Shown piece by piece: positions 1 through 8,355 of a DNA stretch of 64,000 nt (positions within the stretch are counted from its first letter, which is position 1; each line of letters begins with the position of its first letter). Both the position numbers and the translations under genes were made by a program. Location of the stretch: the NCBI RefSeq assembly GCF_003063475.1, contig NZ_NESP01000001.1, positions 1,302,001-1,366,000 on the forward strand, read 5' to 3'. This DNA is from Limnohabitans curvus (lineage in GTDB: Bacteria > Pseudomonadota > Gammaproteobacteria > Burkholderiales > Burkholderiaceae_C). The notes below the pieces were generated by a model that saw nothing but the letters and a program-made list of their open reading frames with translations, was not told the DNA's origin and did no database searches.

Positions 1-716
1 AACCAGCTTTGGGGCATGGGGCGGGCATAGCCACCCACACCTTCGGCGGCGTCTTTTTCGTCTTGGCTTTCAAACGACACGTCGATGAACTTCGCGCCGA
101 GCGACTCCACTTGCTCCTTCACGCTGGGGCGCACATCGGTGGCTTCAATCACCGCCCCCAAACGCTTGGCTGTGGCGATGGCTTGCAAGCCCGCCACGCC
201 CACACCGAGGATGACCACGCGGGCGGCCTTCACCGTACCCGCTGCCGTCATCAACATGGGGAAAAAGCGTTGGTATTTGTCGGCGGCCAGCATGACGGCT
301 TTGTAGCCTGCGATGTTGGCTTGAGAAGACAACACATCCATGCTTTGCGCGCGCGTTGTACGCGGTGCGGCTTCGAGGGCAAAGCCCGTAGCACCTGCGG
401 TGGCCAAACGTTGCAAACCTTCCGCATTGAAAGGCTCCAGCATGCCCACCACGGTGCTGCCTGCTTTGATGCTTGAAGCCTCAGACGCTTCAGGGGCACG
501 CACCTTGAGAATCAAATCGCAGCCCCAAGCTTGTGTGACATTCACGACCTCAACGCCCACCGCCGCATAGGCAGCATCTGGCACGCTGGCTGGCACACCA
601 GCCCCCGCCTGCACGCGGACAGTGTGTCCTTGGGAAATGAGCTTCTTAGCCGTTTCAGGCGTGACGGCCACGCGGGTCTCACCTGCCGTCGTCTCGGCGG
701 GAACACCTATCAACAT
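1..716 (-). CDS. pntA: NAD(P) transhydrogenase subunit alpha, N-terminal part (gene runs off the left edge)
   Basis: The visible 238 residues are the N-terminal part of PntA, the alpha subunit of the proton-translocating NAD(P)+ transhydrogenase, which makes NADPH from NADH using the proton gradient. The protein opens with MLIGVPAET, typical of the alanine dehydrogenase/PntA N-terminal domain. The segment GVGVAGLQAIATAKRLGA is a Rossmann dinucleotide-binding loop near residue 180, and KAARVVILG precedes it. The start at 716 is set by a strong GAGGAG ribosome-binding site at 723-728, six bases upstream. Only the 5' part of the gene is in the window, so the partner subunits are not seen. The upstream gap to the divergent Nudix gene is about 100 bases and must hold both promoters. 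Confidence 0.93.
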   Translation of the reverse strand, partial: MLIGVPAETTAGETRVAVTPETAKKLISQGHTVRVQAGAGVPASVPDAAYAAVGVEVVNVTQAWGCDLILKVRAPEASEASSIKAGSTVVGMLEPFNAEGLQRLATAGATGFALEAAPRTTRAQSMDVLSSQANIAGYKAVMLAADKYQRFFPMLMTAAGTVKAARVVILGVGVAGLQAIATAKRLGAVIEATDVRPSVKEQVESLGAKFIDVSFESQDEKDAAEGVGGYARPMPQSW

Positions 717-818
717 GCGCTTCTCCTCGTGTGGATGCTTATTCTTGTCAGAGTGACGCAAGGTTACACGACTTTACAAAGACAACTGAGCGGGATTTAC
801 CCGAAAGATAATGAGCGA

Positions 819-1319
819 ATGAATAAACGTTGGAAGCCCAGTGTCACCGTCGCCGCCATCATTGAGCGCGAGGGTCGTTACCTCCTCATCGAAGAACACA
901 CACCTGAAGGTTTGCGCCTAAACAACCCCGCGGGCCACCTCGACCCGGGCGAGTCGCCCGAAGATGGCTGCGCCCGCGAAGCGTTGGAAGAAACCACCTA
1001 CACCTTCAAACCCACAGACATGGTGGGCATCTACATCTCTCGGCTGTTACGCCCTGCCCGCGAAGGCCGCGCCGCCGAAGACGTGACCTACTTTCGCCTC
1101 GCGTTTTGCGGCGAACTGGGCGAACAAGTACCAGGCGCCAAGCTAGACAAAGGCATCGTGCGCACCCTGTGGATGACGCCCGACGACATTCGCGCCAATG
1201 TGCACCGCCTGCGCAGCCCATTGGTATTGCGCTGCATGGAAGACCACTTGGCGGGTCAACGCTTTCCAATGGATTTGATTTACACCGACCCCAGCGTCTT
1301 GAACCCCGCAAAGGGATAA
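819..1319 (+). CDS. Nudix hydrolase (NudJ-like phosphatase)
   Basis: This 166-residue protein is a Nudix hydrolase, which cleaves nucleoside diphosphate-linked or other pyrophosphate substrates using Mg2+. The Nudix box spans residues 39-61 and keeps Gly39, Glu45, the Arg53-Glu54 pair and Glu57-Glu58. The usual Gly of the EExG end is replaced by Thr60. The sequence is closest in style to NudJ, which hydrolyses HMP-PP and thiamine pyrophosphate, but the substrate cannot be told from the sequence. It ends seven bases before mnmA and is probably co-transcribed with it, an arrangement known from E. coli (nudJ-mnmA). The start at 819 was preferred over an upstream in-frame start at 531, which would add about 96 residues overlapping the divergent pntA gene. 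Confidence 0.87.
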   Translation: MNKRWKPSVTVAAIIEREGRYLLIEEHTPEGLRLNNPAGHLDPGESPEDGCAREALEETTYTFKPTDMVGIYISRLLRPAREGRAAEDVTYFRLAFCGELGEQVPGAKLDKGIVRTLWMTPDDIRANVHRLRSPLVLRCMEDHLAGQRFPMDLIYTDPSVLNPAKG

Positions 1320-1326
1320 TTGCCGC

Positions 1327-2454
1327 ATGGCAAATAACAAACGTGTGGTGGTGGGCTTGAGCGGCGGCGTAGATTCGGCTGTCAGCGCCTATCTGTTGAA
1401 GCAACAAGGCTACGACGTCGTCGGCATCTTCATGAAAAACTGGGAAGACGATGACGACAGCGAGTACTGCTCGTCCAACATCGACTTCGTGGACGCCGCT
1501 GCCGTGGCTGACGTGCTTGGCATTGAGATCGAACACGTCAACTTTGCCGCCGAGTACAAAGACCGCGTGTTCGCCGAGTTCTTGCGCGAGTACCAAGGCG
1601 GCCGCACGCCCAACCCCGACATTTTGTGCAACGCTGAAATCAAGTTCAAAGCGTTCTTAGACCACGCCATGCGCCTAGGCGCTGAAAAAATTGCCACTGG
1701 CCATTACTGCCGCGTGCGTGAAGTGAATGGCGAGTTTCAACTGCTCAAAGGCTTGGACCCCAGCAAAGACCAAAGCTATTTCTTGCACCGCTTGAACCAA
1801 GCGCAACTCTCCAAAACCTTGTTTCCCGTGGGCGAGCTGCACAAGACCGAAGTGCGTCGCATTGCAGATGAAATCGGTTTGCCCAACGCCAAGAAAAAAG
1901 ACTCCACCGGCATTTGCTTCATCGGCGAACGTCCTTTCCGCGAGTTTTTAAACCGCTACATCGCCAACGAGCCCGGCCCCATCAAAGACGAACGCGGCCG
2001 CAAGATTGGCACACATGTGGGCTTGAGTTTTTACACGCTTGGTCAACGCCAAGGCTTGGGCATTGGTGGTTTGAAGGAAAAAGGTGCGCAGCGCGGCGGT
2101 GGCGAACACCAACCCTGGTTTGTGGCCCGCAAAGACTTGGCCACCAACACCTTGTATGTGGTGCAAGGCCATGACCACCCTTGGTTGCTTTACGGCTCGC
2201 TGCACGCCGACGACCTGAGCTGGTGCGCCCCTCACGCGCCAACACCCGGACGCTACGCAGCCAAAACGCGCTATCGCCAAGCCGATGCCCCGTGCGAGTT
2301 GAGCTACAACGACGAAGGCGAGCTGGTGCTCGCCTTTGATGACCCCCAGTGGGCCGTCACACCCGGCCAATCGGCTGTGTTGTATGACGGTGAGGTGTGT
2401 ATGGGCGGCGGGGTCATTGCCAGCGCTGCAGCGCTGAACACAACCCTCGCCTAA
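1327..2454 (+). CDS. mnmA: tRNA-specific 2-thiouridylase MnmA
   Basis: MnmA makes the 2-thiouridine at position 34 of tRNAs for Lys, Glu and Gln, using ATP to activate the base and a persulfide sulfur relayed from IscS through Tus proteins. The 375-residue length is normal. The PP-loop SGGVDSAV lies at residues 12-19. A first catalytic Cys sits in [11 protein letters not shown] and the second in [10 protein letters not shown], the pair that carries the disulfide/persulfide chemistry. The C-terminal beta-barrel region that binds the tRNA arm is complete. The gene follows the Nudix gene by seven bases, so the two probably share a transcript. It is a housekeeping gene and nothing unusual is visible. 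Confidence 0.97.
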   Translation: MANNKRVVVGLSGGVDSAVSAYLLKQQGYDVVGIFMKNWEDDDDSEYCSSNIDFVDAAAVADVLGIEIEHVNFAAEYKDRVFAEFLREYQGGRTPNPDILCNAEIKFKAFLDHAMRLGAEKIATGHYCRVREVNGEFQLLKGLDPSKDQSYFLHRLNQAQLSKTLFPVGELHKTEVRRIADEIGLPNAKKKDSTGICFIGERPFREFLNRYIANEPGPIKDERGRKIGTHVGLSFYTLGQRQGLGIGGLKEKGAQRGGGEHQPWFVARKDLATNTLYVVQGHDHPWLLYGSLHADDLSWCAPHAPTPGRYAAKTRYRQADAPCELSYNDEGELVLAFDDPQWAVTPGQSAVLYDGEVCMGGGVIASAAALNTTLA

Positions 2455-2475
2455 CTGCGCTAGGCAGCGACGCGC

Positions 2476-2715
2476 TTACTTGGCAGCGTCAGCTTTTGGT
2501 GCGGCCTCGGCCTTCTTGCCGCCTTCGGCTTTTTTCGCAGCCTTCTTTTCTTGGCCGAGGTGTTTGCCTTCGGTCTTCACCGCAGGTGCGGCTTCAACCT
2601 TCGCAGCAGTTGCGGGCGTGGCAGGTGTTGCTGGTGTCGCCGGCGCCGCAGGTGTCACAGCAAACGCTGCAGCAGAAAAAGCACCAACGATCAAAGAGGC
2701 AATCAGCTTGTTCAT
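2476..2715 (-). CDS. Small exported Ala/Lys/Pro-rich low-complexity protein
   Basis: A 79-residue protein of unknown function. It starts with a clear Sec signal peptide (MNKLIASLIVGAFSAAAFA). The mature part is low complexity: first a Pro-Ala-Thr repeat (PAAPATPATPATPATAA), then a strongly basic Lys/Ala tail (KKAAKKAEGGKKAEAAPK). Similar short signal-peptide plus Ala/Lys-rich proteins are common and poorly characterised in Comamonadaceae. The start at 2715 is supported by an AAGGAA ribosome-binding site at 2721-2726 and by the signal peptide beginning exactly there; an in-frame start at 2763 would put 16 extra residues before the signal. It converges with mnmA 21 bases away. The 168 bases upstream, up to the LysR gene, hold its promoter and nothing else that I recognise. 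Confidence 0.7.
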   Translation of the reverse strand: MNKLIASLIVGAFSAAAFAVTPAAPATPATPATPATAAKVEAAPAVKTEGKHLGQEKKAAKKAEGGKKAEAAPKADAAK

Positions 2716-2883
2716 ATAAATTCCTTTACGGTGGTTGAACAACTCCAACAGCGGAGTGAACATTCAACGGCAAGGAAGACGCAGCTGTTGACGCAAATAT
2801 TTAAATATTTTGGTCAACGCACCAGACTCAACGTTCGTTAGTCTGCGTTTTCGTTGGCACACGACCATGCGATTAAAAAGTTG

Positions 2884-3807
2884 TTAAGCGAACTCGTAGA
2901 CAACTTCACGTATGCAATCAAGTGCTGTCTTCACCGCAATCCGATCCATCGCATCAGCACGCCAGTACAAACTAATTGAACCGTGCACATCTAAGTTAAG
3001 CGGGATTAACCCCAGAAGTTGTAGTCGGCTGTAACGCAGCGCGGGGCGCTGTGAGGTCACCCCAATCATGTCGCTGTGCAACAGCAGCGTGGTCGTCAAT
3101 GTTGCAGAGTTGCTTTCCACATAATTCGGTGGAAGTTTGTGCCCCAGGTGAGACAACGCTTGGTCAAAAGCTTTACGAACAGGTGTCCCCTTGGCCCAGA
3201 GCGCCCAAGGATATTTCAGCACGTCGTCCCATTCGATGGTCTTCAACTGAAAAATAGGGTGCTGGATGCGCGCAACCAAATGGATGGGCTCTGAATAGAG
3301 CAATTCACTTTTGATGTCAGGCCCGTGCGCAATGATTTCCGAAGGGCCAACCACGACATCGACTTCGCCCGCATTGAGTGCATCGAATAGGCCGTTGATT
3401 TTGTTTTCCAGCAAATGGATGCGTGCCATTGGCAATCGATCCACAATTTTCAAAACAGCCATTGGCACCGTGTCGACAGAAGATGCGCCGGCAAAACCGA
3501 TCGTCACCTGGCCGCTGCTGCCTTCGCGCAGAAGCAACATTTCATCCCGGGCCGTGTCTAGGTGAGCCTCAATGCGTCTCGCATGATCAATCAAAGCCTG
3601 GCCATGAACCGTTGGGCGCAACCCTCGGGCGTGACGTTCAAACAGGGGCAACCCAATGTCATCTTCCAACTCTTTGAGCCACTTTGACAGCCCTGGCTGT
3701 GTCGTGTTCAACGCGTCAGCCGTTTGGCTCATATTGCCTGTTTGCCCCAGACTCAGAAGTGTTTGCAAATTACGCAAACGCAGGCGATGCGTCCAGTCAG
3801 TGCTCAT
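2884..3807 (-). CDS. LysR-family transcriptional regulator
   Basis: A 307-residue LysR regulator. The N-terminal winged helix-turn-helix covers roughly residues 12-70, with the recognition stretch NMSQTADALNTTQPGLSKWL and the following LEDDIGLPLFERHARGLRPT. The rest is the periplasmic-binding-protein-like effector domain. It is divergent from an SDR gene that starts 111 bases away, the usual arrangement for LysR control of a neighbouring catabolic unit. Its likely targets are the SDR-Gfo/Idh pair to the right and perhaps the facing importer/flavoprotein operon that begins near 16.3 kb. The inducer is unknown. The 5' part is the best-conserved region, so the family call is safe and the ligand call is not possible. 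Confidence 0.93.
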   Translation of the reverse strand: MSTDWTHRLRLRNLQTLLSLGQTGNMSQTADALNTTQPGLSKWLKELEDDIGLPLFERHARGLRPTVHGQALIDHARRIEAHLDTARDEMLLLREGSSGQVTIGFAGASSVDTVPMAVLKIVDRLPMARIHLLENKINGLFDALNAGEVDVVVGPSEIIAHGPDIKSELLYSEPIHLVARIQHPIFQLKTIEWDDVLKYPWALWAKGTPVRKAFDQALSHLGHKLPPNYVESNSATLTTTLLLHSDMIGVTSQRPALRYSRLQLLGLIPLNLDVHGSISLYWRADAMDRIAVKTALDCIREVVYEFA

Positions 3808-3918
3808 AAGTTAACCAGCCTTGATATATCAATAATCGTATGGAGTATAAGAACTTTTTATTTTAAAAGTTATGCCTCTTGGCGCACTATCGGTACCCAC
3901 AGATTAATGGAGAGTCAT
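3808..3918. promoter_or_regulatory. Divergent LysR/SDR control region with two dyads
   Basis: This 111-base AT-rich gap separates the LysR gene from the SDR gene. It has a perfect 12-base palindrome, TTGATATATCAA, at 3821-3832, a good candidate LysR-type box, running directly into AATAATCGTAT (3831-3841), which recurs upstream of livH at 16351-16361. A second inverted repeat, AACTTTT/AAAAGTT with a six-base spacer, is at 3852-3871. The SDR ribosome-binding site GGAGAG is at 3909-3914. Operator function is inferred only. Confidence 0.5.
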
Positions 3919-4680
3919 ATGAAAAATCAACCAGCTCTTTTTGCAGGGCGTTTTGAAAATCGCGTGGCCTTGATCACGGGTGGCGCCTCAGGCATTGGCC
4001 GAGCCGTCGTCGATCGTTTGGTGCATGAAGGGGCAAAAGCCATCGTCTGGGACATCGATGCCGCCAAGCTACAAGCTTGCCAGAACACGCATAAAGACCG
4101 GGTGTTGACGCAGCGCGTCGACGTCACAGACGATCAACAGATTCAGCACGCCCTCAAAGAGGCGCTACAGAAATTTTCTCAACTAGATATCTTGGTCAAT
4201 GGCGCTGGCATCGTCGGCCCCAATGGTCCATTTTGGCAAGTCGAGGTTTCAGATTGGGAACGCGTGATGCGTATCAATTTGTTCGGCACTTTTTATGTGT
4301 CGCGCGCCGTCACACCGCATCTGATTGATCAAGGCTGGGGGCGAATTGTCAACATTGCGTCTGTCACAGCCAATGAAGGGCCCAAAAATCTGGGTCCTTA
4401 CGCCGCCTCCAAGGCGGGCGTGGTGGGACTCACCAAGTCAATGGGCAAGGACCTCGCCAGCACGGGTGTACTCGTCAATGCCATCACACCCGCCTTGATT
4501 GCAACAGAGTTGTTGCAACAGCTGTCTGCCGAATACATGGCCGCAGCCTTATCGCGGATTCCTTTAGGCCGCCCTGGCACGCTAGATGAAGCCTCGGCCT
4601 TGGTGTGCTGGTTGTGCTCTGAAGAGTGCTCCTTCTCGACAGGTGCCACTTACGACTTGTCGGGCGGGCGTGGTTTGTGA
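3919..4680 (+). CDS. SDR-family NAD(P)-dependent oxidoreductase
   Basis: A 253-residue classical short-chain dehydrogenase/reductase. The cofactor loop GGASGIG is at residues 21-27, the NGAG motif at 94-97, and the catalytic Ser148, Tyr161 and Lys165 are present (NIAS, YAASK). It ends with the family-typical GGRGL. Asp45 after strand beta-2 (VWDID) suggests NAD+ preference. The start at 3919 has a GGAGAG ribosome-binding site five bases upstream; an in-frame start at 3724 would overlap the LysR gene. It leads a probable two-gene unit with the Gfo/Idh/MocA gene 43 bases downstream and is divergent from a LysR regulator. The substrate is probably a secondary alcohol or sugar-like compound handled by this catabolic cluster, which is an inference from context. 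Confidence 0.88.
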   Translation: MKNQPALFAGRFENRVALITGGASGIGRAVVDRLVHEGAKAIVWDIDAAKLQACQNTHKDRVLTQRVDVTDDQQIQHALKEALQKFSQLDILVNGAGIVGPNGPFWQVEVSDWERVMRINLFGTFYVSRAVTPHLIDQGWGRIVNIASVTANEGPKNLGPYAASKAGVVGLTKSMGKDLASTGVLVNAITPALIATELLQQLSAEYMAAALSRIPLGRPGTLDEASALVCWLCSEECSFSTGATYDLSGGRGL

Positions 4681-4723
4681 ACGCATCCGCACCCGTCAGC
4701 CACTCACACAAAGAAAGATACCG

Positions 4724-5785
4724 ATGACCTCTAGGCTCAAAACCACGGCGCGTATGCCCATTGCAGTGTTCGGCGCAGGCGCGATTGGACGCATGCACAT
4801 TGAACGCATTCAGTCACATCCTGATGTCTGCCTCAGCGGCATTGCAGACCCTTCGGACGCCGCGCGCGAGCTGGCCACCGATTTGAATGTGCCGTGGTTC
4901 AGCGAACCTTTGGCCTTGTTGGAAAACACCAACCCCGAAGCGGTGATCATTGCTACGCCCAATCAGACACATACGTCCGCGGGACTGGCTTGCATTGCAC
5001 GCAAGTTGCCCTTTTTGGTAGAAAAACCCATTGCCCACACGCTGGAGAGTGGCGCGCAACTATGTAGGGCTGCCGACACGGCTGGCGTGCCAGTGATGGT
5101 GGGCCATCAGCGTCGCCACAACCCCATCCTTCGCCGCGCCAAAGCGCTGGTACAACAGGGCTTGCTTGGTCGCCCAGTCACGGCCACGGCCATGGCAACT
5201 TGGCTCAAACCAGATGAGTACTTTCAAATGGAATGGCGCCGCAAACCGGGTGGCGGACCGATTTTGATCAACATGATTCACGACATCGATTTGCTGCGCT
5301 TTTTGTTAGGCGAAGTGGTGTCTGTGCAGGCACAAACCTCTAGCGCCATTCGGGGGTTTGAGGTCGAGGACACAGCATCGGCCTTGCTGCGGTTTGAAAA
5401 TGGCGCACTGGCGGCACTCAACGTTTCGGATGCCGCCGTCGCACCGTGGAACTGGGATTTCGCAGCAGGCGAGGCGTCTCACTACGCCAAACAGGATGTA
5501 GATGCCATCTTCATCACAGGCACCGAAGCTTCAATCACACTTCCTCAGCTCCAAATTTTCAGCTTCAAGGAGAAACGCGGTTGGCATGAACCACTCACGC
5601 AAGAGCGCACGCCCTTGCATCGCGGTGATCCGTACGTTGCACAGTTAACTCATATTCGCGCCGTGGCAGAAGGACATGAAATGCCCGTCTGCTCTGGCTG
5701 GGACGGGCTACAGACCTTGCGCACAACGCTAGCGGTTCACGAAGCTGCGCGCTCTGGGCAAACAGTTCAAATCACGCCCGCTTAA
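4724..5785 (+). CDS. Gfo/Idh/MocA-family oxidoreductase
   Basis: A 353-residue NAD(P)-dependent oxidoreductase of the glucose-fructose oxidoreductase/inositol dehydrogenase family. The N-terminal Rossmann fold carries GAGAIGRMHIERI near residues 16-28, and the family motif EKPIAHT (Lys of the active site) lies near residue 90. The C-terminal alpha/beta domain includes GGGPILINMIHDIDLLRFL near residue 175, with the His-x2-Asp region that usually takes part in catalysis. Such enzymes oxidise polyols, inositols, sugars or cyclic acids. It follows the SDR gene by 43 bases. The upstream AAGAAAGA is only a weak ribosome-binding site, but the start at 4724 fits the family's N-terminus; the in-frame ATG at 4754 would also be possible. 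Confidence 0.87.
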   Translation: MTSRLKTTARMPIAVFGAGAIGRMHIERIQSHPDVCLSGIADPSDAARELATDLNVPWFSEPLALLENTNPEAVIIATPNQTHTSAGLACIARKLPFLVEKPIAHTLESGAQLCRAADTAGVPVMVGHQRRHNPILRRAKALVQQGLLGRPVTATAMATWLKPDEYFQMEWRRKPGGGPILINMIHDIDLLRFLLGEVVSVQAQTSSAIRGFEVEDTASALLRFENGALAALNVSDAAVAPWNWDFAAGEASHYAKQDVDAIFITGTEASITLPQLQIFSFKEKRGWHEPLTQERTPLHRGDPYVAQLTHIRAVAEGHEMPVCSGWDGLQTLRTTLAVHEAARSGQTVQITPA

Positions 5786-5806
5786 CGGGTCTTGCTCAGT
5801 GTCGAC

Positions 5807-6589
5807 CTAGGCGCGGGCTAACAACCCGCCGTCAATGGCCAGCGTCTGACCGTTGACAAAACGGGCTGCCGGCGAAACCAAGAACAGAACCACTGGGGCA
5901 ATATCTTCAGGCAAAGCCCAGCGGCCACACGGCACCGACTCCTGCAAGTAATGCTCAAAACCTTCTCGCTCCTGTAAGCCAACGGTGAACTCTGTACGTA
6001 CAAATCCAGGGGCAATTGCATTCGCCGTCACGCCGTGCGGTCCGTATTCCACGGCGATCGCACGCGCCATAGCGGCCATGGCGGCCTTGGCCGTCGAGTA
6101 AGCCGCAATGTTCGGCATAGTCGCCTCAGCGGAAATAGAAGAAGTCATCACCACGCGGCCAAAGCCACGATTGCGCATCCCCGGTATGAATATTTGGCTG
6201 CAGTTGAATGAGCCATTGACGTGCACATTCATCAACTGCTGCCACTCCACAGGCGTCGTTTCAATCAAAGGTTTGCGATTTTGGTTGCCCGCGTTGTTGA
6301 TCAAAATATCGACATCCCAATGCTCGGCAAGCAGCTGCTGATGTGCCGCCTGCACGGCCGCATGGTCAGACACATCAAAACTAGCGCCGCGTACATCGAT
6401 GCCTTGCGCTTGCAAGCCTGCGACAGCTTCATCGCAGGCCGCTGATCGAAGATCGTTGATGATCACTCGCGCACCCGCGTTGCCAAGCGCGGTTGCAATG
6501 GACAACCCAATGCCGCGCGCAGACCCTGTGACCAAGGCCGTACGGCCATCCAAACCAAAGGTTTGATGCAGATAAGACGTTTTATTCAT
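5807..6589 (-). CDS. SDR-family oxidoreductase (gluconate 5-dehydrogenase-like)
   Basis: A 260-residue classical SDR. It has the cofactor loop TGSARGIG at residues 21-28, NNAG at 98-101, and an intact Ser150/Tyr164/Lys168 catalytic set (MTSS, YSTAK). It ends with IDGGLLARA, as in gluconate 5-dehydrogenase (IdnO)-like proteins. It is the last gene of the minus-strand importer/flavoprotein operon, 22 bases after the KstD-like gene, and converges on the Gfo/Idh gene 21 bases away. The start at 6589 (MNKTSYLHQTFGLDGR) fits the family; a longer in-frame start at 6655 would overlap the upstream gene. The role is probably alcohol-ketone interconversion in the same pathway as the three flavoproteins. 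Confidence 0.87.
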   Translation of the reverse strand: MNKTSYLHQTFGLDGRTALVTGSARGIGLSIATALGNAGARVIINDLRSAACDEAVAGLQAQGIDVRGASFDVSDHAAVQAAHQQLLAEHWDVDILINNAGNQNRKPLIETTPVEWQQLMNVHVNGSFNCSQIFIPGMRNRGFGRVVMTSSISAEATMPNIAAYSTAKAAMAAMARAIAVEYGPHGVTANAIAPGFVRTEFTVGLQEREGFEHYLQESVPCGRWALPEDIAPVVLFLVSPAARFVNGQTLAIDGGLLARA

Positions 6590-6611
6590 CGTGTTCGCTT
6601 TAAATAAGAAA

Positions 6612-8327
6612 TCAAACAGTTTTGCCCGCTGCGTGCATCGCGGCACGATAGCCAAATGTCAGCCCTGGGCCAAGCGTCGTTCCTGGGCCAGGATAGGTTC
6701 CCATCATGATGGACGCCATGTCATTGCCAACCGCATACAAACCATCGCGCACCTGCCCTTGGGAATCCAACACTTGTGCATCGGCGTTGGTCATCAATCC
6801 AGTGCTGGTGCCAATCTCCGCAGGCCAAACTTCCATGGCGACGAACGGACCATGCGCGATGGGACGCAGGCAGGGATTGGGCATTTGCGTGGGGTCGCCG
6901 TTGAAACGATTCAGTTCGCTGTCGCCCTTGCCAAAATCTAGATCTTTACCTTGAACCGCCATGGCGTTGTAACGGCTCACAGTTGCCGTCAGATTTTCTG
7001 ACGGTATTTTGAGTTTCAATGCCAAGGCCTCAAGCGTAGGCGCGGTCAAGAGGTAACCGTCCGCCTCAAAGCGTTTCAGATTGGTAGTGCCTGGATAGAC
7101 ATTGCCCAGACCGTATTGCTTCACGAAATTTGCTTCACAAATTAGGTAAGCCGGCATCGTTGGCACTGTCTTGTGCGAGGCATACATGCCTTCAACAAAG
7201 TCATGGTAAGAGTTGGCTTCATTGACAAAACGCTTGCCAGCGCTGTTGACGGCAATCAGTCCAGGCTTGGCACGATCAAGCGACAAGTGGGGGTAGACAC
7301 CACGACTCCCATCGGGTCGTCGGGTCACAGAAACGGGTGTCCAAAATGCACCCGGGCCCTGAGTTTCTGGGGCGACAACGCCGCCATGTGCCAATCCCAA
7401 TTCAATGCCATCGCCCGTGTTACTTTGACAAGCCACACTGAGCGGCGGTGTTGGTTTAGGCATGAACATTTGACGCAGCTTTGTGTTGTGACCATAACCA
7501 CCTGTCGCAATGACCAAGCCTCGGCGAGTTTGGATGCGTAAGCGTTTGCCTTGAGACTGGGCGACCACACCCACCACACGACCCGCGTCCCAGATGACTT
7601 CCTGCACCGTCGTCTCAAACATCACGGGGACATTCTTCTTGCGAAGGCTATAAAACAAACGTGAGACCAACGCGTTGCCCATGACAACACGCGTCCCGCG
7701 TGAGTAACGCAAACGATCAACAACGTAACGCAAAAATAATTTGCCTGAGTAAATGAAGTTGCTCATCGATTGAAAGCGATGGATCAAAGGCGCAAGATCG
7801 CTCTTACCCGCCATCATTCCGCCCAGAACCATGAACTCTGGAATAGGGGGACGGACTCGCTCAAAGTCTTTACCCAGAAGTCGTCCATCAAACATGGCTG
7901 GCGCGAGTGCACGGCCTGTGATCGCTGCACCATCCATGTCCCGATAGTCTGGGTGCTTGCCGCAAGGCACGAAGTGAACATCCGTTTTTTCACGCAGGTA
8001 GTCAACCACCTTCGGCCCCGTCGCCAAATAGGCGGTTCGTCGGCCATCCACATCCGGGCCGCCGATCAACGCATCCATGTAACGTGCAGCGGCATCTGCG
8101 CTGTCGGTGTAACCGGCTTCTAGGCTTTGTCGATTGCCTGGAATCCATACCGTTCCAGCCGAGGTGGCTGCAGTTCCTCCAACCCAAGCAGATTTTTCAA
8201 GTATCAACGGTTTGATACCTTCCAGCGCTGCAACCAGCGCCGTGGTCATGCCCGCAGGGCCCGCGCCCATCACCAGTAGATCGACCTGTTGATCCCAGCT
8301 GGGTGTTGTATTTGATTTAGCGTTCAT
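6612..8327 (-). CDS. KstD-like FAD-dependent dehydrogenase (3-oxosteroid 1-dehydrogenase family)
   Basis: A 571-residue flavoprotein of the fumarate reductase/KstD superfamily. The FAD Rossmann motif GAGPAG is at residues 21-26. The C-terminal TYPGPGTTLGPGLTFGY (544-560) closely follows the KstD signature, including the Tyr and Gly that in 3-ketosteroid dehydrogenases sit at the steroid carbonyl. HPDYRDMDG followed by ITGRAL also resembles the KstD substrate region. KstD enzymes introduce a C1-C2 double bond next to a ring ketone, so a cyclic ketone is a plausible substrate, but steroid use is not shown because no other steroid genes are present. The start at 8327 has an AAAGG site ten bases upstream. 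It is 28 bases after a second flavoprotein gene. Confidence 0.88.
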   Translation of the reverse strand: MNAKSNTTPSWDQQVDLLVMGAGPAGMTTALVAALEGIKPLILEKSAWVGGTAATSAGTVWIPGNRQSLEAGYTDSADAAARYMDALIGGPDVDGRRTAYLATGPKVVDYLREKTDVHFVPCGKHPDYRDMDGAAITGRALAPAMFDGRLLGKDFERVRPPIPEFMVLGGMMAGKSDLAPLIHRFQSMSNFIYSGKLFLRYVVDRLRYSRGTRVVMGNALVSRLFYSLRKKNVPVMFETTVQEVIWDAGRVVGVVAQSQGKRLRIQTRRGLVIATGGYGHNTKLRQMFMPKPTPPLSVACQSNTGDGIELGLAHGGVVAPETQGPGAFWTPVSVTRRPDGSRGVYPHLSLDRAKPGLIAVNSAGKRFVNEANSYHDFVEGMYASHKTVPTMPAYLICEANFVKQYGLGNVYPGTTNLKRFEADGYLLTAPTLEALALKLKIPSENLTATVSRYNAMAVQGKDLDFGKGDSELNRFNGDPTQMPNPCLRPIAHGPFVAMEVWPAEIGTSTGLMTNADAQVLDSQGQVRDGLYAVGNDMASIMMGTYPGPGTTLGPGLTFGYRAAMHAAGKTV

Positions 8328-8355
8328 CTCATTGCCTTTGTTTCGTACCCTGTGC

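Noticed and set aside
6612..8327. Steroid degradation cluster based on the KstD-like protein
   Set aside because: No other steroid-ring genes (kshA, hsaC types) are present, and the neighbouring SDR, Gfo/Idh and Liv genes fit many cyclic substrates. Only the family similarity is reported.
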